From assembly GCA_000702845.1 (NCBI GenBank), contig JNKK01000005.1:1-64000 (forward strand): a stretch of DNA of 64,000 nucleotides. The letters are read 5' to 3'. The position numbers were made by a program, and so were the translations under genes. Source of the stretch: Lachnospiraceae bacterium FE2018 (GTDB taxonomy: Bacteria; Bacillota; Clostridia; Lachnospirales; Lachnospiraceae). Shown piece by piece: positions 17,159 through 23,925 of this stretch (position 1 is the first letter of the stretch; each line of letters starts with the position of its first letter). The notes under the pieces were generated by a model that did not search any database, was not told the origin of the DNA, and worked only from the letters and a program-made list of their open reading frames with translations.

Positions 17159-17851
17159 TTACTGGTTCTGAAAATAGTATCCGACGCCCCACTTTGTGTG
17201 GACATATTTCGGATCGGACGGATTGCTCTCGATTTTTTCACGGAGCCGGCGGATATGAACATCTACCGTTCTGACATCGCCGGGATACTCATAACCCCAG
17301 ACAATATTCAGCAGATTCTCACGGCTGTAAACTTTGTTCGGGTTAAATACAAGCAGCTTCAGAACATCAAACTCCTTGGCGGTCAGATTCACTTCCTTAT
17401 CTTCTATGAACACACGGCGGGAATCCACATCCAGCTTCAGATCACCGGCTGTCACCACACGTGCCTGCTCCTCTTCCTCATGGGTGCGCTTTGAGCGGCG
17501 CATAATCGCCTTGATTCTGGCTTTCACTTCAAGGATGTTAAAGGGTTTGGTGATATAATCGTCCGCACCATATTCAAGGCCGAGGATCTTATCCATATCC
17601 TCTCCCTTTGCCGTCAGCATAATAATCGGGACATTTGAGAATCCCCGGATTTGCTGGCATACTTCAAGACCATCCATCTTCGGCAGCATCAGATCCAGCA
17701 GAATTACATCATAATCATTATCCCTTGCAAGCTGGAGCGCCTCTTCCCCGTCATAGGCGACATCTGTCTCCATGCCGTCCTGCTCCAGTGAAAAGGTAAT
17801 GCCTTTCACAATCAATTTCTCATCATCAACAACCAGAACTCTTCTCGCCAT
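17159..17851 (-). CDS. OmpR/PhoB-family response regulator
   Basis: 230 aa. Receiver domain with acidic pair VVDDE, phospho-acceptor Asp53 in LLDLMLPKMD, Thr/Lys in MLTAK and ITKPF; C-terminal winged helix with GYEYPGDVRTVDVHIRRLR and the wing WGVGYYF. GGAGGGAGATC before ATG at 17851. It follows comEA by 32 nt. By gene order it should pair with the kinase at 14131-15579; the pair is split by the ClC gene and a terminator, so the two are now transcribed separately. Closest in style to PhoP/WalR envelope regulators. Target genes are not visible from the sequence. Confidence 0.93.
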   Translation of the reverse strand: MARRVLVVDDEKLIVKGITFSLEQDGMETDVAYDGEEALQLARDNDYDVILLDLMLPKMDGLEVCQQIRGFSNVPIIMLTAKGEDMDKILGLEYGADDYITKPFNILEVKARIKAIMRRSKRTHEEEEQARVVTAGDLKLDVDSRRVFIEDKEVNLTAKEFDVLKLLVFNPNKVYSRENLLNIVWGYEYPGDVRTVDVHIRRLREKIESNPSDPKYVHTKWGVGYYFQNQ

Positions 17852-17883
17852 GATCTCCCTCCGGTGTTATCTTTCTATAATAA

Positions 17884-18627
17884 TCAGGCAGTAATCCTGT
17901 CTTTAAGTTTCCTGTACAGTTTTTCGCCAATTCCGTCAATCTGCATGATTTCCTCTGCGGACGAGAACATGCCGTGTTCCTGTCTGTAAGCAAGAATTGC
18001 TTCTGCACGCGCTTCCCCGATCCCGCTAAGGCTCATCAGTGCTTCTTTGTCCGCAGTGTTCAGATTTACTATTTCTGTTTTTATATCCGGTCCGCCGGCT
18101 GCGCCGCCGGAATCCGTTTCGTTTATTACCGGAATACCTGTCCCTGTATTTTCCGTTTCGTCTCTGGTCAGTACGGTAATCTGCTGCCCGTCTTCCAGAA
18201 GCTGCGCCTGGTTCAAAGCCCGCGGTTCCGCGTCCTCTGTCAGACCTCCCGCCGCTTCGACTGCCTCGTACACCCGGCTTCCTGCAGGCAGCGTATAGAC
18301 GCCGGTATCTCTGACTGCTCCGCAGACATAGACACAAATCTGTTTCTCCTGCTCTGCCCCGGAAGCGCCGGAAATACTGCCTGCCGCGTCAGGTTCACCG
18401 TCCGTCTCTGCCGTCTCTTTTCCGGATTTCTCCGAATCCGTATAATCTGCACCGCTGTCCGGTGTCTGATCAGCATACTCTGCTGTTTTTTGTTCTCCAG
18501 CCCCGCTTCTGCTTTCTGACGGGCTGTCTGTAAGCACCAGCTCATATGCCTGTCCGCAGGCGCAGCAGATCAGCAGACATGCCGCAGCCGTAATACAAAT
18601 AAAATATAAAAGAAATTTATGTTTCAT
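17884..18627 (-). CDS. comEA: ComEA-type competence DNA-binding protein
   Basis: 247 aa. N-terminal signal/anchor helix (about 5-25), an acidic, low-complexity linker rich in Ser, Glu, Gly and Ala, an SLBB domain (ICVYVCGAVRDTGVYTLPAG) and a C-terminal helix-hairpin-helix pair (NLNTADKEALMSLSGIGEAR, then IDGIGEKLYRKLKD) that binds double-stranded DNA. Start moved to 18627 because AAGGAGG sits 8 nt upstream; the in-frame ATG ten codons earlier has no ribosome site. It acts on the outer face of the membrane, handing DNA to ComEC. In many Firmicutes comEA and comEC are adjacent; here the two-component system and GerMN genes lie between. Confidence 0.9.
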   Translation of the reverse strand: MKHKFLLYFICITAAACLLICCACGQAYELVLTDSPSESRSGAGEQKTAEYADQTPDSGADYTDSEKSGKETAETDGEPDAAGSISGASGAEQEKQICVYVCGAVRDTGVYTLPAGSRVYEAVEAAGGLTEDAEPRALNQAQLLEDGQQITVLTRDETENTGTGIPVINETDSGGAAGGPDIKTEIVNLNTADKEALMSLSGIGEARAEAILAYRQEHGMFSSAEEIMQIDGIGEKLYRKLKDRITA

Positions 18628-18687
18628 TCTTACTGCCTCCTTACAGCTTCTCTCCATGCTGCAAGGTTCCCCGGCAGATTCATTTTT

Positions 18688-18716
18688 ATTTTAACGAATT
18701 TGCTTTTCAAATACAA
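18688..18716 (-). promoter_or_regulatory. Candidate comEA promoter
   Basis: Minus strand TTGTAT (18711-18716), 17-bp spacer, TAAAAT (18688-18693), about 54 nt from predicted +1 to the start codon. Confidence 0.45.
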
Positions 18717-18791
18717 GACATCATACACCATTTATAAAAACAATCTTCAAAATTTGTTTATAATTCTCATGTTTCTATCCATGAATTTCTC

Positions 18792-18820
18792 TGTACATAT
18801 TAACAATTTTGTAATATAAT
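18792..18820 (+). promoter_or_regulatory. Candidate promoter of the secreted ricin-fold protein
   Basis: TGTACA (18792-18797), 17-bp spacer, TATAAT (18815-18820), about 27 nt before the ATG at 18854. Good -10, imperfect -35. Confidence 0.5.
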
Positions 18821-18853
18821 TGAAATGTGTATGTCTAAAAAGAGGTATTATTT

Positions 18854-20080
18854 ATGATGAAAAGCATTCACCTGAAACAAACACTATACACAGTTCTCTT
18901 TCTTTTACTCGGACTTGTTCTCTTTCACGCCTCGCCGGCGCAGGCCGCGGAAGATGCGGAGATTGAAACCGGATACTATGTTCTGGTTCCGGAAAATGCA
19001 CCCAAGAAGGTACTCGCAATTGCGGGTGCTTCCAGAAAAGCAGGTGCAAAAACAAACATCCGCATACCGAAGGGACGAAACTATCAGACCTTCCTGATTA
19101 CGAATCTGGGCGGCAGATATACCATCCGGAACAAGTGGTCCGGTTTGTATCTGTCCGTCAGAGGCAGAAAGTCAAAATCCTCAAATACCATCCGGCAGGC
19201 AGCACAGAACAGTTCTTCCCGCCAGAAATGGTATATATCTAAAGACGGAGACAACTGTGTGATCCGTTCCTGCTACGGCAGCAAAGCACTCACGGTCAGG
19301 AACAATAAAAAGAAAAACAAGACACCGGTTTACGGAAATAAATATACCGGCGCCAGCGGTCAGCGATGGACGCTGATTCCATATGGGGAATACATCGCTG
19401 CCAACTTCGCAGATCAGGCCGCTGAATCTTCACGCGCGTGGGATGACAGCATTGATTACCCGATTATCACCAACATGATCGGCGCTGTGGAATCCGGCGG
19501 TATGGTATATGGCCAGCGTGACTATGGATGCTATGAGAATCCATATGCCAACAGCCCGATCGAACACACAATTACAGTCGGATGGGCACAGTTCTACGGC
19601 GCAGAAGCACAGACCCTTCTCTCGAATATCTGCAAAACGCTGACATCTGCCGAATATAAAGCAATCGATCCCAAAGGACTGATTAAGAAAGCGCTGAAGA
19701 AAAACTGGGAAGCCGTGCACTGGGCGCCGACGTCAGCAGAAAAACAGATCATTATCAGACTGATTACAACCAATACCGGAAAGCTCCTGCAGGACAGGCA
19801 GTTCCAGGAGTCAACCACCGGTATGGTAAACACATGTGTTTCCAGATATACAAACAGCGCCGCTGCCGTTCATATGTACTGCCAGATCCGCCATCTGGGC
19901 GGTCTTGGAGCTGTCAACAGGATTTTCGGCAGATGCGGCGGCAATTACAGTCTGGACAATATCATGAAAGCACTTGCTGCTGATCAGTCTGATACTTCCA
20001 GCAGCAATCAGGTGGGCGATGCGAAATTTAATAACCGTCACAACACCTTTGCTTCCTTTATCCGCAAATATGTCCTCTGA
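18854..20080 (+). CDS. Secreted ricin-type lectin protein with lysozyme-like C-terminal domain
   Basis: 408 aa. Sec signal peptide ending near SPAQA-A (about residue 31). Residues 38-178 look like a ricin-type beta-trefoil: repeated GxYxLxN-like units and two QxW signatures (RQKW at 124-126 region, GQRW near 170-172). The C-terminal half (about 180-408) begins with a helix and GAVESGGMVYG (Glu213), followed by ITVGWAQFYGAEA, an arrangement like the catalytic Glu and following loop of lysozyme-fold or phage-tail muramidase domains seen in Clostridia. No sortase or surface-layer anchor. GAGGT before ATG. Probable cell-wall binding and peptidoglycan-cleaving protein; the hydrolase call is tentative and the lectin ligand unknown. 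Single gene between own promoter and a strong terminator. Confidence 0.65.
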   Translation: MMKSIHLKQTLYTVLFLLLGLVLFHASPAQAAEDAEIETGYYVLVPENAPKKVLAIAGASRKAGAKTNIRIPKGRNYQTFLITNLGGRYTIRNKWSGLYLSVRGRKSKSSNTIRQAAQNSSSRQKWYISKDGDNCVIRSCYGSKALTVRNNKKKNKTPVYGNKYTGASGQRWTLIPYGEYIAANFADQAAESSRAWDDSIDYPIITNMIGAVESGGMVYGQRDYGCYENPYANSPIEHTITVGWAQFYGAEAQTLLSNICKTLTSAEYKAIDPKGLIKKALKKNWEAVHWAPTSAEKQIIIRLITTNTGKLLQDRQFQESTTGMVNTCVSRYTNSAAAVHMYCQIRHLGGLGAVNRIFGRCGGNYSLDNIMKALAADQSDTSSSNQVGDAKFNNRHNTFASFIRKYVL

Positions 20081-20120
20081 CGGTTAACTGAAAAAAGCGG
20101 AAGTATTACCGAATAAATTT

Positions 20121-20150
20121 TTAAGCCGGGCACAAAAATGCCCGGCTTAA
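20121..20150. terminator. Strong terminator after the ricin-fold gene
   Basis: 12-bp perfect stem TTAAGCCGGGCA / TGCCCGGCTTAA, 6-nt loop, between convergent stops at 20080 and 20162; T-rich tail CTGTTGTCTTTT on the plus strand. Confidence 0.88.
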
Positions 20151-20161
20151 CTGTTGTCTTT

Positions 20162-21991
20162 TCAGCGTACTCCAATTCCATGGTCCGGATCCGGTTTACA
20201 GATTTTCCGGTCATATGTATACAGACCATTGGTTTCCTCTTCGATATCCGACAGCTGTGTGTATACAGCTGCTGCAAGACCTCTTTCCCTTAACGAGCTG
20301 ATCTCTTCCATAATTCTTCTGAATTCACATGGAAAATCCTCCGGTCTGCAGGTATGATACCCATAGGTATCTTCACATGCAGCATGTCCCTCAATTTTAC
20401 AAGAATATCCGCCGTACTCTGACAGCACAAACGGTCTGCTGTCACGCTCCACATTCAGTTTTCTGAAATAATTGTGCACACTTCGCAGATCTCCGCCGCC
20501 CTGATCATACCAGCCGCCGGCGTGGTCGACCAGCCTCGACGGATCATGTTTTCTGATGACCTCTGTCAGGCGAAGTGCATCAAACTGTCCCCATCCCTCG
20601 TTGAAAAGTCCCCAGATTCCGATGCACGGGCTGTTTCCGTATTGCCGGAGCATCCGGATCAGATCCTGTTCAAAACGTTTTCTTGCCGGTGCATCCGTCC
20701 GGGAAAACAGCCGGTAATGCCTGTCCTTAAGACATTTTCCGATCACCGGAAATACAGTCGGCAGATACGTAAGCAGCATCGCGTTAATCGGTCCGCCGCC
20801 ATGCACCATGTCCTGCCACACCACCATTCCGATCCGGTCACAGTGATAATACCATCTGGCAGGCTCTGTCTTCTCGTGTTTCCGGATCATATTGAAACCG
20901 AGCCGTTTCATTTCCGAAATATCAAAAATCATTGCCGCTTCGGAAGGCGGCGTCATCAGGCTTTCCGGCCAGTATCCCTGATCCAGCACTCCGTTCAGAA
21001 AATAGGGTTTTCCGTTCAGGGTAATACAGGGATGGCCGTTCTTATCCACGCCTTTTCCGAAACTGCGCATGGCAAAATAACTCTCGATCTGATCAGTACC
21101 GGCCCGGATTTTCACCGGATACAGATATGGTGCGTCCGGTGACCAGAGATGCAGATCCACCACCGGAACTGTCACCGCAAGTACATACTCACCCTGATGA
21201 TCTTTCTTTCCGGAATCAATGCGTCTGACGCAGCTGAATTGATCTTCTGCAAACCGGTATGTCATCCCTTCCGATTCTATTTCCACAGGTGCCGGTGCAT
21301 TCATTCTGAGCTGAATCTTCACGGCACACTGCTTAAGATCCGGTGAGAAAGACAATTCTCTGACATATCGTTCCGGGACATATTCCAGCCATACGGTCTG
21401 CCAGATACCGCTCTGCGCCTGATAAAACATACCGCCCGGCTTTAAAGTCTGCTTTCCGCGGCAGGCTGTTCCTTTGTCTGTATCATCGCGCACATATACC
21501 CGCAGCTCATTATCTTCCTGTCTGACATATTCCGTTATATCAAATGAAAACGGAAGATATCCGTTTCGGTGACTTCCGACTTTCTGTCCGTTCCACCAGA
21601 CAATGCACCGCTCGTCTGCCGCGCCAAAATGCAGAAGCACGCGATGCTTATCCGGAACTTTAACAGGACCGGTCTGTTTCACATACCAGATTGCTTCTTC
21701 CGGCTGCAAAATCCGCTTGACTCCCGACCGCGCTGTTTCCGGCGAAAACGGAACGAGGATCCTGCCCTGTGCCCCGGTATATGCTGAACCTGCCGGAACA
21801 ATTGCATAGTCCCACCACCCATTCAGGTTCACCCAGCTGCCGCGTCTCATCTGCGGACGCGGATATTCGGGCAGCGGAACTTCATTCTCTGCATCCTGTT
21901 CCTTTTCCGACCATTTAGATGTCATTTCTCTGATAATGCGCTGCCCTTTCTTTCCTGGCTGCAATGAAAACAAGGCATCTTTCAGTCTCAT
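20162..21991 (-). CDS. Glycoside hydrolase family 2 (beta-glucuronidase/galactosidase-like)
   Basis: 609 aa, no signal peptide, so cytoplasmic. Order of domains: N-terminal jelly-roll sugar-binding domain (about 45-215, ending QSGIWQTVWLEYVP), immunoglobulin-like domain (about 215-320), and a TIM barrel. In the barrel the acid/base Glu is in GIWGLFNEGWGQF, and the nucleophile Glu is in VLSEYGGY. RKHEKTEPARWYYHCDRIGM is a typical GH2 barrel stretch. The enzyme lacks the extra C-terminal domains of LacZ. Beta-glucuronidase, beta-galactosidase and beta-mannosidase are all possible; I do not see the NxKG glucuronide motif. Ribosome site GGAGAG about 11 nt upstream. No transporter or regulator is adjacent. 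Confidence 0.88.
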   Translation of the reverse strand: MRLKDALFSLQPGKKGQRIIREMTSKWSEKEQDAENEVPLPEYPRPQMRRGSWVNLNGWWDYAIVPAGSAYTGAQGRILVPFSPETARSGVKRILQPEEAIWYVKQTGPVKVPDKHRVLLHFGAADERCIVWWNGQKVGSHRNGYLPFSFDITEYVRQEDNELRVYVRDDTDKGTACRGKQTLKPGGMFYQAQSGIWQTVWLEYVPERYVRELSFSPDLKQCAVKIQLRMNAPAPVEIESEGMTYRFAEDQFSCVRRIDSGKKDHQGEYVLAVTVPVVDLHLWSPDAPYLYPVKIRAGTDQIESYFAMRSFGKGVDKNGHPCITLNGKPYFLNGVLDQGYWPESLMTPPSEAAMIFDISEMKRLGFNMIRKHEKTEPARWYYHCDRIGMVVWQDMVHGGGPINAMLLTYLPTVFPVIGKCLKDRHYRLFSRTDAPARKRFEQDLIRMLRQYGNSPCIGIWGLFNEGWGQFDALRLTEVIRKHDPSRLVDHAGGWYDQGGGDLRSVHNYFRKLNVERDSRPFVLSEYGGYSCKIEGHAACEDTYGYHTCRPEDFPCEFRRIMEEISSLRERGLAAAVYTQLSDIEEETNGLYTYDRKICKPDPDHGIGVR

Positions 21992-22051
21992 TTTTCTGTC
22001 TCTCCTGCCGGTTCTTCCGGATTCTCCCGGGTCATCAGTTCCGGATTGCAG

Positions 22052-22078
22052 AAAACCACCGGACAGGCCGGTGGTTTT
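22052..22078 (-). terminator. Terminator of the pyrophosphatase gene
   Basis: 11-bp stem AAAACCACCGG (22052-22062) / CCGGTGGTTTT (22068-22078), loop of 5, starting 9 nt after the stop codon of the pyrophosphatase. Confidence 0.88.
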
Positions 22079-22087
22079 GTTTTCGGG

Positions 22088-23746
22088 TTAATGTGTTGAG
22101 AGTGCCGACATGATAGCCGGGATAAACTGCTTCTTTCTGGAAACAACATTCCGCAGATAAACACTGTTGCCGGTGACATCCGTATGCTCTGCTCTGCTGA
22201 CCAGCTCACCGGTCTTATCATCCCCCGCAAAGAGCAGATCCGTTGACTGCTCCAGAATATCTGTCAGCATCAGGAAAACCATATCGATCTTCCGGTCCGG
22301 CAGTGCCTTTTTCATCGCTTCCGGCATCATTTCCTTGATCTCTGCCAGTTCCTCTTCATCCAGCGAGCATACCTGGCCGACGCCAAAGGAGATGTTGTCG
22401 AGATGGAACACTTTGAAGTCCTGGTAAAGAATCTCCTCGGGTGTTTTTCCCTTCAAATCTCCGCCGGCCCGGAACATCTGCTTTGCGTATGCTTCAATAT
22501 CCGTAATCCCCGCGATTTCAGCCAGCTTATTTGCCGCCATGACATCCCGCGGGGTACAGGTGGGTGAACGGAACATCAGCGTATCCGAGAGAATTGCAGA
22601 ACAGAGAAGCCCTGCAATCTGCGGGGTCAGTTCAGCATTCCGCTCCTGATAAATCCTGTAAATGATCGTCGCCGTACATCCGACCGGCTCATTGCGGAAC
22701 AGAATCGGATTCATTGTCTCCAGCGAGCCGAGACGGTGATGATCAATAATCTCCAGAATATCCGCTTCTTCAATGTGGTCAACCGCCTGCGACCGCTCGT
22801 TGTGATCCACCAGGATCACCTGTTTTCCGCGGCTGCCGATCAGGTTCCGCCTGGAAATCGTGCCGAGATATCTGTCATCTCTGTCCAGCACCGGGAAGTC
22901 TCTGTGCCTGTAGTTGGTCATGGTTTCCCGCACCACCTTGAGCTTGTCATTGATATGAAACAGAACAAGGTTTTCCTTCCTCATCAGATGCCGGACCGGA
23001 ATTGCCTGATTAATCAGGCGGGCAGTCGTTATGGTATCGTGCGGGCTGCTGATGATGACACATCCCTGTTCTTTTGCGAGCCTGATAATCAGGTCACTGA
23101 CTTTTGCATCCAGCCCGATTACCAGACTTCTTACATTCAGTTCCATCGCTCCGAGCATATCCTCCGGACGGTTTCCCATGATAACGAGATCGTGTTCGTG
23201 CAGGTACTTTTTCATGGTATCAGGATGAAATGCGCCGACTACGACGCGTCCTTCGTCAAAAATATCTTCAGGATCACCGACCAGAAGTGTTCCGTCCAGC
23301 GTCTCAGCAATGCTTCCGAATGTTGTTTTTGCATCCGAGAGCAGATCGCTGTCATAGATCTCCATATAAGATTTTGCGATATCACTGACCGTAATAATGC
23401 CTTCCAGATGATCCGCTTCGTCCGTGATCGGAAGTGTCACGACTTTCTGCTCGCGCATGGCTTCCCATGCCTTCCGCACCGTAAGATCTGCGCTCCCGGA
23501 CTGGATTTCATGGATTTCAATTTCCTTGACTTCCGTGCCTACATCCCGCAGATACTCCGGTTTCGGAACGCCGAAATACCGCAGGACAAATTCTGTTTCC
23601 TCACTGACATGTCCTGCGCGGCGTGGAAAGAATTCCCCCTCCTCTGTCCGGCTTTTCAGATCCGCATAGGCAATTGCGGAACAGATTGAATCCGTATCCG
23701 GATTTTTATGACCGATAATACATACTTCCTTCTTCAGATTCTTCAA
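22088..23746 (-). CDS. ppaC: CBS-domain-containing family II (Mn-dependent) inorganic pyrophosphatase
   Basis: 552 aa, matching the long, nucleotide-regulated form of family II pyrophosphatases. DHH domain with GHKNPDTDS (metal-binding His/Asp) at the start; a CBS domain begins around residue 70 (KVVTLPITDEADHLEGIITVSDI is its core), then a DRTGG-like insert and a second CBS (HRDFPVLDRDDRYLGTISR), then the catalytic DHHRLGS and the C-terminal DHHA2 domain. Adenine nucleotides and ApnA bind the CBS pair in characterised relatives. Start assigned to TTG at 23746: AAGGAG lies 8 nt upstream, and the protein then begins 10 residues before the DHH motif. An ATG further upstream lies inside the predicted promoter and cannot be used. 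Confidence 0.9.
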   Translation of the reverse strand: MKNLKKEVCIIGHKNPDTDSICSAIAYADLKSRTEEGEFFPRRAGHVSEETEFVLRYFGVPKPEYLRDVGTEVKEIEIHEIQSGSADLTVRKAWEAMREQKVVTLPITDEADHLEGIITVSDIAKSYMEIYDSDLLSDAKTTFGSIAETLDGTLLVGDPEDIFDEGRVVVGAFHPDTMKKYLHEHDLVIMGNRPEDMLGAMELNVRSLVIGLDAKVSDLIIRLAKEQGCVIISSPHDTITTARLINQAIPVRHLMRKENLVLFHINDKLKVVRETMTNYRHRDFPVLDRDDRYLGTISRRNLIGSRGKQVILVDHNERSQAVDHIEEADILEIIDHHRLGSLETMNPILFRNEPVGCTATIIYRIYQERNAELTPQIAGLLCSAILSDTLMFRSPTCTPRDVMAANKLAEIAGITDIEAYAKQMFRAGGDLKGKTPEEILYQDFKVFHLDNISFGVGQVCSLDEEELAEIKEMMPEAMKKALPDRKIDMVFLMLTDILEQSTDLLFAGDDKTGELVSRAEHTDVTGNSVYLRNVVSRKKQFIPAIMSALSTH

Positions 23747-23837
23747 CGTCTTTCTCCTTTTCAGGATGTTCCCCAAAGAGACACAGGGGACGTTCCCGCT
23801 GCAATTCAACAATCCAGATATGTTATTATACATCTTC

Positions 23838-23866
23838 ATTGTAGCTGTTAGTTTACCATATCACAA
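23838..23866 (-). promoter_or_regulatory. Candidate pyrophosphatase promoter
   Basis: Minus strand TTGTGA (23861-23866), 17-bp spacer, TACAAT (23838-23843). Predicted +1 near 23831, leaving an 85-nt leader to the TTG start and excluding the upstream ATG. Confidence 0.6.
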
Positions 23867-23925
23867 GATAAATTCTGCCGGAAATTGGATATTTTCAATG
23901 CATATTTTTCTTTCCTCGAATTGCT

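Noticed and set aside
22736-23689. Plus-strand open frame opposite the pyrophosphatase
   Set aside because: Shadow of a well-supported gene; composition not protein-like and no family features.
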